This document shows positions 27,077-36,110 of a stretch of 64,000 nt of DNA, piece by piece. The notes below the pieces were generated by a model. It did no database searches. It saw nothing but the letters and a program-made list of their open reading frames with translations, and was not told the DNA's origin. A program made the position numbers and the translations under genes. Source of the DNA: Micropruina sp. (lineage in GTDB: Bacteria > Actinomycetota > Actinomycetes > Propionibacteriales > Propionibacteriaceae); contig JADJTO010000033.1 in the NCBI GenBank assembly GCA_016711105.1, forward strand, positions 1 to 64,000, in the 5' to 3' direction. The first letter of the stretch is position 1, and every line of letters starts with the position of its first letter.

Positions 27077-28294
27077 ATGGCGAAGATCAAGGTTCAAGGG
27101 ACGGTCGTCGAGCTCGACGGCGATGAGATGACCCGCATCATTTGGCAGTTCATCAAGGACCGCCTCATCCACCCGTACCTGGATGTGAATCTGGAGTATT
27201 ACGACCTCGGCATTGAGAGCCGCGACGCCACCGAGGACCAGATCACGATCGACTCCGCCCACGCGATCCAGAAGCACGGTGTCGGCGTGAAGTGCGCCAC
27301 GATCACCCCCGATGAGGCGCGCGTGGAGGAGTTCGGCCTGAAGAAGATGTGGGTCAGCCCCAACGGGACGATCCGCAACATCCTCGGCGGGGTGGTCTTC
27401 CGCGAGCCGATCATCATCTCCAACATCCCTCGGCTGGTGCCGGGCTGGACGAAGCCGATCATCATCGGTCGTCACGCGCACGGCGACCAGTACAAGGCCA
27501 CCAACTTCAAGGTGCCCGGCGCCGGCCAGCTGACCATCACCTTCACCCCCGAGGATGGCTCCGAGCCGATCCAGCACGTCGTGGCCAACTACGGCGCCGA
27601 TGGTGGCGTGGCGATGGGGATGTACAACTTCAACGAGTCGATCCGCGATTTTGCGCGCGCTTCGTTCAACTACGGCCTGCTCCGCAACTACCCGGTGTAC
27701 CTCTCCACCAAGAACACCATCCTCAAGGCCTATGACGGCGCGTTCAAAGACATCTTCGCCGCCGTTTTCGCCGCCGAGTTCGCCGCCGAGTTCGCCGCGG
27801 CGGGGCTCACCTACGAGCACCGCCTGATCGACGACATGGTCGCGGCGGCGATGAAGTGGGAGGGCGGCTACGTCTGGGCCTGCAAGAACTACGACGGCGA
27901 CGTGCAGTCCGACATCGTCGCCCAAGGTTTTGGTTCGCTCGGCCTGATGACTTCCGTGCTGATGACGCCGGACGGCCAGACGGTCGAGGCTGAGGCCGCG
28001 CACGGCACAGTCACCCGCCACTACCGGATGCACGAGCAGGGCAAGCCCACCTCGACCAACCCGATCGCCTCCATCTTCGCCTGGACGGGCGGCCTGAAGC
28101 ACCGGGGCAAGCTGGACGGCACGCCCGAGGTCACCGGCTTCGCCGAGACCTTGGAGAGCGTCTGCATCGAGACCGTCGAATCCGGCAACATGACCAAGGA
28201 CTTGGCTTTGCTGGTCGGTCCGAATCAGCCGTTCCTCACCACCGAGGCGTTCCTGGCCGCGTTGGATGAGAACCTGGCAGCCAAGCTCGCCTAG
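27077..28294 (+). CDS. icd: NADP-dependent isocitrate dehydrogenase, homodimeric eukaryote-like type
   Basis: A 405-residue enzyme converting isocitrate to 2-oxoglutarate with NADPH. Typical features are VVELDGDEMTRIIWQFIKD at the N-terminus, KCATITPDEARVEEF, SPNGTIRNILGGVVFREPI (substrate loop), YEHRLIDDMVA (catalytic), KNYDGDVQSD (metal Asp residues) and EAAHGTVTRHYR (NADP site). ATG at 27077 is chosen over an upstream ATG at 27041 by homology and the -10 box. Residues 227-241 are an unusual low-complexity FAAxFAAEFAAEFAA, where relatives have charged residues. Confidence 0.95.
   Translation: MAKIKVQGTVVELDGDEMTRIIWQFIKDRLIHPYLDVNLEYYDLGIESRDATEDQITIDSAHAIQKHGVGVKCATITPDEARVEEFGLKKMWVSPNGTIRNILGGVVFREPIIISNIPRLVPGWTKPIIIGRHAHGDQYKATNFKVPGAGQLTITFTPEDGSEPIQHVVANYGADGGVAMGMYNFNESIRDFARASFNYGLLRNYPVYLSTKNTILKAYDGAFKDIFAAVFAAEFAAEFAAAGLTYEHRLIDDMVAAAMKWEGGYVWACKNYDGDVQSDIVAQGFGSLGLMTSVLMTPDGQTVEAEAAHGTVTRHYRMHEQGKPTSTNPIASIFAWTGGLKHRGKLDGTPEVTGFAETLESVCIETVESGNMTKDLALLVGPNQPFLTTEAFLAALDENLAAKLA
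27755..27799 (+). repeat. 12-nt repeat inside icd encoding FAAE units
   Basis: The 12-nt unit TTCGCCGCCGAG occurs exactly at 27767-27778 and 27779-27790, with a near copy before (27755-27766, ending GTT) and a partial copy after (27791-27799). It is in frame, so it replaces the family's charged helix by Ala-Phe-Glu repeats. Confidence 0.85.
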
Positions 28295-29044
28295 CGGTAC
28301 TCGGGGTTGGGATGCCCGGGCTGGGAGAGATCCCAGTCGGCAGCAATGTTGCCGTAGGCCGGGATGCCGCCCTTGTCTTTGAGTAGACGCGCAAGGTGCA
28401 GCAGGTTCCAGGTCATGAAAACGGTGTTCCGGGTGGTCCAGGCGTTGTCCTGACCGCCCCCGGGCTGATCCAAGTAGGAGGGTCCCGGACCGGCTTCGCC
28501 GTCCCAATAGGCGTCCGCCTGCGGAGGTACCGTCAGCCCGATGTGCTGGAGGGCGTAGAGCATTTGGGCGGCGCAGTGCTTGCCCCCGTCCTCGTTGCCC
28601 GTGATGACGACGCCGCCGACCTTGCCGTAGTAGGACCACTGGCCGGCGGCGTTGAGCTCGCCCGACCAGCCGTAGAGCCGTTCAATCGTCAGTCGGGTCT
28701 GCGAACTCTGGTCGCCGAGCCAAATCGGCGTCGCCAACACGACGATGTCGGCGGGTTCGACGAACTGGCGGTACAGATCGGGGAAGTCGTCGCGCTCCCA
28801 GCCGTGCTGGCGCAGGTCGGGCTGTACGCCTGGCGGGATGACGTGATCAACCGTGCGCACCCCGTCAACCTGCACGTTCAGCGCGCAGCAGCCCGATGGA
28901 AATCTCCATCAGGCCCTCGGTCTGGCTGACCTCCGGGGACCGTTTCAGGGTGCCGTTGAGGAAGACCGCCCGCAGGTCGCTGTAGTCGAGGGGGGACTGC
29001 TCGGCCTGGTGGGTGAGGTAGCGCTGAATCGGTTCGGGGATCAT
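28291..29044 (-). CDS. Flavodoxin-fold NAD(P)H oxidoreductase (FMN reductase-like), frameshifted
   Basis: A protein of about 250 residues. It begins MIPEPIQRYLTHQAEQSP at an ATG with GGAG 7 nt upstream, contains the flavodoxin N-terminal strand region with ISIGLLRA, then VQVDGVRTVDHVIPPGVQPDL, the core PADIVVLATPIWLGDQSSQT and YGKVGGVVITGNEDGGKH (FMN-binding loops), and a C-terminal helix NLLHLARLLKDKGG. A frameshift near 28876-28886 separates the first 57 residues from the rest. The family is common in actinobacteria; the physiological substrate is not known. The stop overlaps that of icd by 4 nt. Confidence 0.8.
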
Positions 29045-29110
29045 CGGGCACTCCTTTGGTCGCGTTTACCCACGACCATCCAACCACCGGGCGCAATCCC
29101 ACCGTCGTGA

Positions 29111-29788
29111 CTACGCAGGCAGGACGTAGAAGTACATCAGCAGGTAGTGCAGCAGGGCGGCAACGAAGACCATCACGTGCCAGATTTCGTGGAAGCCGAA
29201 GACACCGGGCCACGGGTTGGGGTTCTCGATGACGTAGACGACGAACCCTGCGCTGTAGACGAAACCGCCGGCGGCCATCAAGGCCAAGGCCCCGGCCGGG
29301 ATGGTCACGTCCGCGCCGACCAACAGGACTGTCACCCAGCCGAGGGTGATGTAAAGGGTGTTGGTCACATACTTCGGCAATCCGCGCCAGACCGAGCGGA
29401 GCACGATCCCGACCACGGCGATCATCCAGACCCCGCCGAAAACCGCCCAGCCGTAGACGTTGCGGAACAGCACCAGCACCAGCGGCGTCACCGATCCAGC
29501 GATCAGGAAGAACACCGAGTCGTAGTCCAGGGTGCGCAACGCCGAGTTCACCCGGGGGCCGCCGTCGATGCCGTGATGCAGCGCGCTGGATGAGAACAAC
29601 ATCACCAGGGACGCTCCGAAGATGCTGAACCCGACGATCTTCCAGGGATCGCCCAGCGCGCTCGCTTGGGCGACGAGCAATCCGGCTCCCACCACCGCGA
29701 AACAGGCGCCAACCAGGTGCGAAATGGTGTTGAAGCGCTCGTCGGTGACATGAACGCTGCCATCCCTGCTTCTCGGAACTGTCTGCAC
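29111..29788 (-). CDS. TrhA/hemolysin III-family seven-helix membrane protein
   Basis: A 225-residue protein with seven hydrophobic segments and the family signatures RFNTISHLVGACFAVVGAGLL (conserved His), SSALHHGIDGG (His), LDYDSVFFLIAGSVTPLVL and the C-terminal HEIWHVMVFVAALLHY (His pair), which form a metal site in this superfamily. Bacterial TrhA proteins are linked to membrane energetics and fluidity rather than haemolysis. Start is probably the GTG at 29788 with GGAAGG upstream. Confidence 0.88.
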   Translation of the reverse strand: MQTVPRSRDGSVHVTDERFNTISHLVGACFAVVGAGLLVAQASALGDPWKIVGFSIFGASLVMLFSSSALHHGIDGGPRVNSALRTLDYDSVFFLIAGSVTPLVLVLFRNVYGWAVFGGVWMIAVVGIVLRSVWRGLPKYVTNTLYITLGWVTVLLVGADVTIPAGALALMAAGGFVYSAGFVVYVIENPNPWPGVFGFHEIWHVMVFVAALLHYLLMYFYVLPA

Positions 29789-29877
29789 CGACCCAGCCTT
29801 CCCGCGAGTCCCGCTCTCGACCTTCCGGGGGCCACGAAGGGCTGGACGAGGGCGGCTGGGCTGAAGTCTATCGCCGC

Positions 29878-31380
29878 TCAGAGCGGACGAACCCGGCTGG
29901 CCAGGCCTTGTAACCGTCTGGCCGCGAGGGCAACCGCCAGCGACAGGCGGGTCTCCGGCACGCTCAGGTCGGCGTCGAGCAACTCTGAGATCCGGGCCAG
30001 CCGGTGCTTCATGGTGTTGTAGTGCACGCCCAGTTCGCGCCCGGCCAGAGCAGCGTTACCGTGACCGAGGTAACACTCCAGGGTGCGGCTGAGTTGCCCC
30101 CCGGAGCGGGCGTCGAACTCTTCGACCGGGCCAAGCTGGCCGGTCGCCAGGTCGTCCAGGTCGTCGTGGCCCACCGACAGCAGCAGCCGCTCGATGGCCA
30201 GGTCATGATGCTGAACCAGGTCGCGCCCGGTCGCCTCGGCGATGGCCAGGGCCTGCCGCGCGTGGGTGTGGGAGTCCTTGATCTCACGCGGGTGGCGAGT
30301 CAGGGAACCGACCGCAACCCGAACCTGGTGACGGCCCTGCTGCTCCAAGCCTGCTTGCCATTGCCGAGCCCAGTCCACCGCCTCGGCCCGGGTGTTGGCC
30401 GGGATGATGGCCACCGCCTCGCTGCCCCGAGACCACAGCGGGATCTGCGCAGCCGACTCCTGCGGGGCGCTCTGCGCCAGCGCCGCGGTATCGAGTTCGC
30501 GCCCCAGTTGAGCGAGAACCACGGCGCGGGATCCGGAGAGGTTCCACGAGAACAGGTGGGAGCGTTCGGCGAGGATTGCTCGATCGCCTTCACCGCCGGC
30601 CACCAGCTCCTCCAGGAAGACCGTCCGGAGTCGTTCGTCCAGCGCCACCGACGCCTGCACCTGAGCCACGTACAGCGCGGCGGCGAAGCACGCCTGACGA
30701 ACCAGACGCACCTGGGTCAGGGTCAACGCCTCCGTCCCGTCGACCTCCAGGGAGCCGCGCAGAGCCTCCCCGACCGTGATCGGGAAGCGCTGCCGTGGCC
30801 GGGAGGAGCCGCCGCCGCCCTGCACCCCTTCGTGGTCGAAGGAGTAGACGGCGCCAGCCGCCCGCAGGCGCACCCCGCGGTCGAGCGCCAAGGCCAGCGT
30901 GCGCGCGATGGCGTCCAACCCGCCGCCGGCCAAGGCCACCCGGGTGAGTCGTTCCCGGATGGCTTCGGTGGTGTCGGCCTCGGGCTGCTCGTCCAGCAGG
31001 ATGATCGCAAAGGCGGCTCCGATCACCTCGTTGAAGGACAGATTGTCCGGAACTACCAACAGCGGAAACGCCAACGCGTCCGCCCGGACGACGGCCTCAG
31101 CGGGCAACTCGTCGAGGTAACGACCCAGCTTCACCGCGAGCCCGGCCAGTCCTCGATCGGAGAGGGCCTGAATCAGGCCGGCCAGGTCCCCAGAGCGATC
31201 CCGCAGTGGGTAGGCCGTGGTGAGCAATAGATCGCCCTCGTGGACGAACGACTCGATGTCCGGCACTTCCATCACGTTCACGGCGGTGATCCTGCGACCC
31301 AGGCCGGCGTGGCCGGCCACCACGAGCGAGCCGTGCAGGACGGGTAGCCGGAGCAGGTCGGTCACAGTGAAGACGCTCAT
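29878..31380 (-). CDS. pucR: PucR-family transcriptional regulator
   Basis: A 500-residue regulator. The N-terminal PucR (purine catabolism) domain is MSVFTVTDLLRLPVLHGSLVVAGHAGLGRRI and on to about 120. A central GGDEF-like CdaR region is around 285-400, and a C-terminal helix-turn-helix (LAGRELGVHYNTMKHRLARISELL) is near 445-470. PucR proteins control purine, allantoin and related nitrogen catabolism. It is divergent from the DUF2877-FdrA-DUF1116-carbamate kinase operon and probably controls it. TAGGCT (31388-31393, minus strand) is 7 nt from the ATG, so the mRNA is probably leaderless, and a nested palindrome overlaps this promoter. Confidence 0.9.
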   Translation of the reverse strand: MSVFTVTDLLRLPVLHGSLVVAGHAGLGRRITAVNVMEVPDIESFVHEGDLLLTTAYPLRDRSGDLAGLIQALSDRGLAGLAVKLGRYLDELPAEAVVRADALAFPLLVVPDNLSFNEVIGAAFAIILLDEQPEADTTEAIRERLTRVALAGGGLDAIARTLALALDRGVRLRAAGAVYSFDHEGVQGGGGSSRPRQRFPITVGEALRGSLEVDGTEALTLTQVRLVRQACFAAALYVAQVQASVALDERLRTVFLEELVAGGEGDRAILAERSHLFSWNLSGSRAVVLAQLGRELDTAALAQSAPQESAAQIPLWSRGSEAVAIIPANTRAEAVDWARQWQAGLEQQGRHQVRVAVGSLTRHPREIKDSHTHARQALAIAEATGRDLVQHHDLAIERLLLSVGHDDLDDLATGQLGPVEEFDARSGGQLSRTLECYLGHGNAALAGRELGVHYNTMKHRLARISELLDADLSVPETRLSLAVALAARRLQGLASRVRPL

Positions 31381-31381
31381 G

Positions 31382-31423
31382 CGCTTGAGCCTACGTTGTC
31401 TGAAGTGGACAATGTTTCAAGCG
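31382..31423. promoter_or_regulatory. Nested palindrome in the pucR-operon intergenic region
   Basis: Outer arms CGCTTGA (31382-31388) and TCAAGCG (31417-31423) enclose inner arms TTGTC (31396-31400) and GACAA (31408-31412), nearly on the same centre. It overlaps the pucR -10 box and start and lies about 60-100 nt upstream of the operon promoter. This is a likely PucR site for self-repression and activation. Confidence 0.6.
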
Positions 31424-31468
31424 TGAAAAATGATCGTCACATGGCCGTTTCGGACGTTCGGCCAGGCA

Positions 31469-31474
31469 TAGCAT
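31469..31474 (+). promoter_or_regulatory. -10 box of the carbamoyl-catabolism operon
   Basis: TAGCAT lies 7 nt before the DUF2877 ATG with no ribosome binding site between, consistent with a leaderless transcript that starts the operon. Confidence 0.5.
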
Positions 31475-31481
31475 CCCGATT

Positions 31482-32279
31482 ATGCGGGAGTACTTCGAAG
31501 CTGGCGTTCGCCGGGCGCATCAGGTGCCGACGCTCTCTGCCTGCGCCGTGGAGTTGATCGGGCACCGCAGTGTGGTGCTCAGCAACGGCCCCGACCTGGT
31601 GACTCTCACCCGCGACCAGGACGGTCTGCTTCCTGGCGGAATCGGCCTGGCAACGGAGGCCTTCGAGTCTGTTCGGGCGGTGCTCGCAGGGCTGGATGGC
31701 GGACGGTCGGCGCCGTCCTGGCTGGGCGACGCCGCGCTACCGGTCTCTACGGATCTCACGCTGTTGCCGGGCCGCGTCCTTCCCGAAGCTCTAGCGGAGC
31801 TGACCGACCTGCTGCACGCCGGCGAGTCTGGCGCCGGGTTGATCGACGCCGGTCCGCTACGCAGTCGTGCCGCCGGGCTGGTGCCCGCCCTGTCCCACCC
31901 ACAGTGGGCGCGCCGAGAACTCACCGACCTGATCGGGGTGGGCCCGGGAACGACCCCCAGCGGGGACGACATCGTCGTCGGCGCCATCGCTGGATTGGTG
32001 CTCACCGGCAGACGCCGGGAGCTGAACATGATCGGAGGATTGGTGTCAGGCCTACTACTGCGGACTACCCGCACCTCACAACACTTCCTGGGCTGGGCGT
32101 TGCGCGGCCACTTCGCGAGCACGGTGCTCGCCGTGGCCGACGGACTGCGTGGGGTCACGCCCCTCGCACCAGCGGTCACTGAACTGCGTGGTTGGGGTTC
32201 CAGTTCCGGGACGGACCTACTGCACGGTCTCCTCGGCGTGCTGAGCGCCCCCCGCCTGGCCAAGGATGGGGTCGCCTGA
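31482..32279 (+). CDS. DUF2877 protein, YlbF/AllH-like
   Basis: A 265-residue protein with the DUF2877 signature GVGPGTTPSGDDIVVGAIAG (about 165-184), followed by a helix and TRTSQHFLGWALRGHF. In E. coli the ylbF gene of this family lies with fdrA, ylbE and ybcF, a set linked to oxamate carbamoyltransferase and carbamate kinase in allantoin use. The same four families are together here, in the order DUF2877, FdrA, DUF1116, kinase. Its stop overlaps the next ATG (TGATG). The protein probably forms part of a carbamoyltransferase complex. Confidence 0.82.
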   Translation: MREYFEAGVRRAHQVPTLSACAVELIGHRSVVLSNGPDLVTLTRDQDGLLPGGIGLATEAFESVRAVLAGLDGGRSAPSWLGDAALPVSTDLTLLPGRVLPEALAELTDLLHAGESGAGLIDAGPLRSRAAGLVPALSHPQWARRELTDLIGVGPGTTPSGDDIVVGAIAGLVLTGRRRELNMIGGLVSGLLLRTTRTSQHFLGWALRGHFASTVLAVADGLRGVTPLAPAVTELRGWGSSSGTDLLHGLLGVLSAPRLAKDGVA

Positions 32280-33751
32280 TGAGCACGACGGTGTCCGCGG
32301 CAGTCTTCCCCCGGCTCTATCGGGACTCAGTCACCCTGATGGCGCTGGCTGCCCAGTTGGAGAAACTGCCCGGGATCACGCGGGCGGGCGCGGTGATGGC
32401 AACGCCGGGCAACCTGGCCATCCTGGCCCGCTCCGAGATGGTTCCGGCCGACCTCAGCGCCGCTCCCGACGACCTGCTGGTCGTGGTTCGAGGCGAGACC
32501 GAGGACGAGATCAGCGAGGCGCTCGCCAAGGCCGCGGACGGGCTGACCTCCAGCGACGATGACAGCGGCGCGGCCGGTGGCGCGCCCCGTCCGGCCACCA
32601 TCGCCGAGGCGATCGCCGGCGGGGCCAAGCCCACGCTGGCCACCATCTCGGTGCCGGGCACCTACGCGGCGGTCGTCGCGGAGCAAGCCCTTCGAGCCGG
32701 CCTGCACGTCTTCTGCTTCTCCGACAACGTCAGCGTCGAGGAGGAAGTGCGGCTCAAGACCTACGCAAGCGACAACGGGCTCCTGCTGATGGGGCCCGAC
32801 TGCGGCACGGCCATCCTGGACGGTGTGCCGCTCGGCTTCGCCAACGTCGTCCGGAGCGGCCCGGTCGGCATCGTGGCCGCTTCCGGCACCGGCGCCCAGG
32901 AGGTCTCGGTGCTGCTGGACGCCTGGGAGGTTGGGGTCAGCCAGGTGATCGGCGTCGGTGGTCGTGACCTGAGTGTCGAGGTGGGCGGTCTGATGACCCA
33001 CTTGGCGCTCGGTCTGCTCGCTGATGATCCGGAGAACGGTGTGCTGATGATCGTCTCCAAGCCACCGGCCGCCGCTGTGGCGGAGGTGTTGTTGGCCCGA
33101 TTGAATGCGCTCGCCAGCCACGATCGTCCGGTGGTGGCCTGCTTGCTCGGCGCCGAGGACGAGGGCGTGCTAGGCACCGATCCCGTCCTGATCCGGGGCA
33201 CGCTGGAGGGCGGCGCGATCGCGGCGGCCCGGCTCGCCGGGGGAGACCCGCAGCCAGTCGTCCTGGCGCTGGCCGGCGCTGGCGGCACCGGCGGGATCCT
33301 CGGCCTCTACACCGGCGGCACCTTGGCCTCGGAGGCCAAGATTCTGCTGGCCCGGGCCGGGCTGAAACCGGCCATCCATGACCTGGGCGACGACCAGTAC
33401 ACCGCCGGCAAGCCGCACCCGATGATCGATCCGTCCCCACGCAACGCCTGGATCGCCGACCTGGCTGAGGACGCCGAGCTGGGCGTGCTCCTGGTCGATG
33501 TGGTGCTCGGGTACGGCTCCCATCGAGATCCGGCCGGCAGCCTGGCCGACGCCGTCACGGACCTGCAGCGGCGACGCGCCGAGGCCGGCTTGAGCCCGCT
33601 CTGCGTGGTCGCCTCGGTGACCGGAACCGAGGCCGACCCGCAACGCCGCAGCAGCCAAGTCGCCACCCTGCTCGCCGCGGGGATCGAGGTCGCCGAGTCC
33701 AATGCCGCGGCGGTTCGCGCGGTCGTCCAGAGTTGGAGGAACGTCGAATGA
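32279..33751 (+). CDS. fdrA: FdrA-like protein (acyl-CoA synthetase fold), probable carbamoyltransferase subunit
   Basis: A 490-residue protein with the SucD-like layout of FdrA: an N-terminal domain (LYRDSVTLMALAAQLEKLPGI, VMATPGNLAIL), a CoA-binding-like Rossmann domain (GLHVFCFSDNVSVEEE, LLMGPDCGTAILDGVPLGFAN), and a ligase-like domain (GIVAASGTGAQEVSVLLD, VIGVGGRDLSVEVGG, ALAGAGGTGGILGLYTGGTLA). ATG at 32279 overlaps the previous stop. FdrA is now tied to phosphorolytic cleavage of N-carbamoyl compounds giving carbamoyl phosphate; substrate here is not proven. Start chosen by overlap and by the homologous N-terminus. Confidence 0.85.
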   Translation: MSTTVSAAVFPRLYRDSVTLMALAAQLEKLPGITRAGAVMATPGNLAILARSEMVPADLSAAPDDLLVVVRGETEDEISEALAKAADGLTSSDDDSGAAGGAPRPATIAEAIAGGAKPTLATISVPGTYAAVVAEQALRAGLHVFCFSDNVSVEEEVRLKTYASDNGLLLMGPDCGTAILDGVPLGFANVVRSGPVGIVAASGTGAQEVSVLLDAWEVGVSQVIGVGGRDLSVEVGGLMTHLALGLLADDPENGVLMIVSKPPAAAVAEVLLARLNALASHDRPVVACLLGAEDEGVLGTDPVLIRGTLEGGAIAAARLAGGDPQPVVLALAGAGGTGGILGLYTGGTLASEAKILLARAGLKPAIHDLGDDQYTAGKPHPMIDPSPRNAWIADLAEDAELGVLLVDVVLGYGSHRDPAGSLADAVTDLQRRRAEAGLSPLCVVASVTGTEADPQRRSSQVATLLAAGIEVAESNAAAVRAVVQSWRNVE

Positions 33752-35136
33752 TCACGACTGGAGTTCGCGCCCTGAACCTTGGCCTGCCGATCATCGTGGA
33801 GGCGCTGCCGCCCGAGGATGTCGTCCAGATCGATTGGCGCCCGCCCGCCTTCGGCGATGCCGAAGCCGCCGGGCTGGCGGTTCGACTTGATGACGACGTC
33901 ACCACTGCGGCCAATCTGAGGGCGATCGAGCTGATCCACGCGGTGCGTCCGCTCTGGGTTGCGGTGCGTCCGGCCGGGGAGGCGATCCCTCACCTGGGGG
34001 AGTCGCGGCGGTTGCTGCACGCCGGCCCGCCGATCGCCTGGTCGCGGATGTGTGGCCCGGTCCGCGGTGCGCTGATCGGGGCCGTGCTGTTCGAGGAGTG
34101 GGCCTCCACGCCTGAGGAGGCCGAGGCGCTCCTGGAGGCGGGCGAGGTCGAGCTGGAACCGTGTCATCACTACGGTGCGGTCGGGCCGATGGCCGGCGTG
34201 CTGTCACCGTCGATGCCGGTGCTGGTGGTCAATGACACCACTTCCGACCCGCCGCGGCAGGCGTTCGCCTCGCTGAACGAGGGCTTAGGCCGGGTGCTCC
34301 GCTTCGGCGCTTTCGATGACGAGGTGATCACCCGATTGCGCTGGATGCGGGACGTGTTGGGCCCCGTTCTGGACGCCGCCGTGCAGCAACTCGGCCCGGT
34401 GGACACCACCGCCCTGTTCGGTCAGGCGCTGGCCATGGGTGATGAGGGGCACAACCGCAACATCGCTGCCACCTCGCTGCTCACCCGTCGGCTGGCCCCC
34501 ATCCTGGCCGGGATCGAGGGCGGTATCGCGGTGCTGGAGTTCCTGGCCGGCAACGACCACTTCGCGCTCAACCTCTCGATGGCGGCGGCCAAACTCAGCC
34601 TGGACGCTGCTGCGGACGTCCCGGGATCGACCGTAGTCACGGCGATGGCCCGCAACGGGGTCGAGTTCGGCCTGCGGGTCGCGGGCACCGGGGCGCAGTG
34701 GTTCACCGCTGAGGTGGGACCGGCTGACGGCCTGTTCTTCCCCGGTTTCGGGCCCGCCGACGCCAATCCCGACCTGGGTGATTCCGCGATCACCGAAACG
34801 CTCGGCCTGGGCGGGTTCGCGATGGCGGCATCCCCGGCGATCACCCGCTTCGTCGGCGGCACGCCCAACGATGCGCTGGCGGCCACCCGGTCGATGCGGC
34901 GGATCACCGAGGCGGCCCATCCGGCCTTCCCGCTGCCGCCGCTGAACTTTGCCGGGGCGCCGTCCGGAATCAACGTGCTGAAGGTGCTCGACAAAGGGGT
35001 CCTGCCGCTGATCAACACCGGCATCGCCCATCGCGACGCAGGCGTCGGCCAGATCGGTGCCGGGATCGTCACCGCTCCCTCCGAGGTCTTCTTGCTGGCC
35101 GTCCGTGGTCTCGCCGCAGCCCGGGGTCTGACGTGA
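33748..35136 (+). CDS. DUF1116 protein, YlbE/AllG-like
   Basis: A 462-residue protein with DUF1116 hallmarks: PCHHYGAVGPMAGVLSPSMPVLVV (about 140-163), MGDEGHNRNIAATSLL, FLAGNDHFALNLSMAAAKL, TAMARNGVEFGLRV, ALGGFAMAASPA-like GLGGFAMAASPA and the C-terminal INTGIAHRDAGVGQIGAGIV. YlbE is the DUF1116 member next to fdrA in E. coli. The ATG at 33748 overlaps the fdrA stop, and the stop overlaps the carbamate kinase GTG, so subunits are made in a coupled way. Confidence 0.86.
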   Translation: MITTGVRALNLGLPIIVEALPPEDVVQIDWRPPAFGDAEAAGLAVRLDDDVTTAANLRAIELIHAVRPLWVAVRPAGEAIPHLGESRRLLHAGPPIAWSRMCGPVRGALIGAVLFEEWASTPEEAEALLEAGEVELEPCHHYGAVGPMAGVLSPSMPVLVVNDTTSDPPRQAFASLNEGLGRVLRFGAFDDEVITRLRWMRDVLGPVLDAAVQQLGPVDTTALFGQALAMGDEGHNRNIAATSLLTRRLAPILAGIEGGIAVLEFLAGNDHFALNLSMAAAKLSLDAAADVPGSTVVTAMARNGVEFGLRVAGTGAQWFTAEVGPADGLFFPGFGPADANPDLGDSAITETLGLGGFAMAASPAITRFVGGTPNDALAATRSMRRITEAAHPAFPLPPLNFAGAPSGINVLKVLDKGVLPLINTGIAHRDAGVGQIGAGIVTAPSEVFLLAVRGLAAARGLT

Positions 35137-36110
35137 GCGGGCGCGGAACCGCGCTGATCGCCCTCGGCGGTAACGCCTTGGTACACGAGGACGAATCCGG
35201 TTCGATCCAGCGGCAGTCGCGGCGGGCCGAGGAGTTCGCCACGGTGATCGCCGACCTGGTGGCCGACGGGTGGCGCGTCCTGCTCACCCACGGCAACGGA
35301 CCCCAGGTGGGCTTCATCCTGCGCCGCGGCGAGTTGGCCGGGGCGAGTGCCGAACTGGAAGGACTCCCGGAGCTTCCGCTCTGGCTGGCCGTGGCCGACT
35401 CCCAAGGCGGCATCGGACACATGATGGCGCTGGCCTTGGATTCCGAGTTCGACGCCCGGGGGATGCCGCAACGTGCGGCCGCCGTCCTGACCCATGTCGA
35501 CGTGGACCCGGCCGACCCGGCGTTCGCCCGCCCCACCAAGCCGATCGGCGGGGTGATGGACGCCCCCACCGCCGAACTTCGCCGTGACAGCGGGTGGAGC
35601 GTGGCTGAGACGTCCCCGGGTCATTGGCGTCGGGTGGTGGCCAGCCCGCAACCGCAGCACGTCCTCGAGGTGGAGCAGATCGCCAGCCTGCTGGCCAGCG
35701 GAGCGGTGGTGATCGCCGGCGGGGGTGGCGGCATTCCGGTCGTCCGCTCCCAGCACGGGTGGAGCGAAGTCGACGCGGTGATCGACAAGGACCGCACCTC
35801 AGCCCTGCTCGGAGCCGCCGTCGGGATCGACCAACTGGTGCTGGTCACCGGGGTCGATCAGGTGATGCTCGACTTCGGCACGCCCCACGCCCGCTCCCTG
35901 GGTGAGGTGTCGGCGGCCGAGATGGCCGAGCACCGCAAAGCCGGACAGTTTCCCGCCGGGTCGATGGGACCCAAGGTCGAGGCCAGCCTCGACTTCCTTG
36001 CCGGCGGCGGGGGCTGCGCGGGGATCACGTCCATCGGTTCGCTGAGAGATGCGCTCAGTGGCCGAGCCGGTACTCGCATCATGACCACACAACAACAGGA
36101 GGCACAGTGA
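35133..36110 (+). CDS. arcC: Carbamate kinase
   Basis: A 325-residue amino acid kinase-fold enzyme. Motifs are ALGGNALVHEDE (N-terminal phosphate loop), LTHGNGPQVGFIL, VIAGGGGGIPVV, AVIDKDRTSALLG (Lys-Asp-Lys pattern of carbamate kinases), and FPAGSMGPKVEASLDFL. It would turn carbamoyl phosphate plus ADP into ATP, CO2 and NH3, harvesting energy from the carbamoyl phosphate made by the three preceding gene products. The GTG overlaps the DUF1116 stop. There is no arginine deiminase gene nearby, so this is a ybcF-like catabolic role. Confidence 0.92.
   Translation: MSGRGTALIALGGNALVHEDESGSIQRQSRRAEEFATVIADLVADGWRVLLTHGNGPQVGFILRRGELAGASAELEGLPELPLWLAVADSQGGIGHMMALALDSEFDARGMPQRAAAVLTHVDVDPADPAFARPTKPIGGVMDAPTAELRRDSGWSVAETSPGHWRRVVASPQPQHVLEVEQIASLLASGAVVIAGGGGGIPVVRSQHGWSEVDAVIDKDRTSALLGAAVGIDQLVLVTGVDQVMLDFGTPHARSLGEVSAAEMAEHRKAGQFPAGSMGPKVEASLDFLAGGGGCAGITSIGSLRDALSGRAGTRIMTTQQQEAQ

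Noticed and set aside
35133..36110. Arginine deiminase pathway
   Set aside because: The carbamate kinase has no arcA or arcB neighbours; the FdrA-type genes supply carbamoyl phosphate instead.
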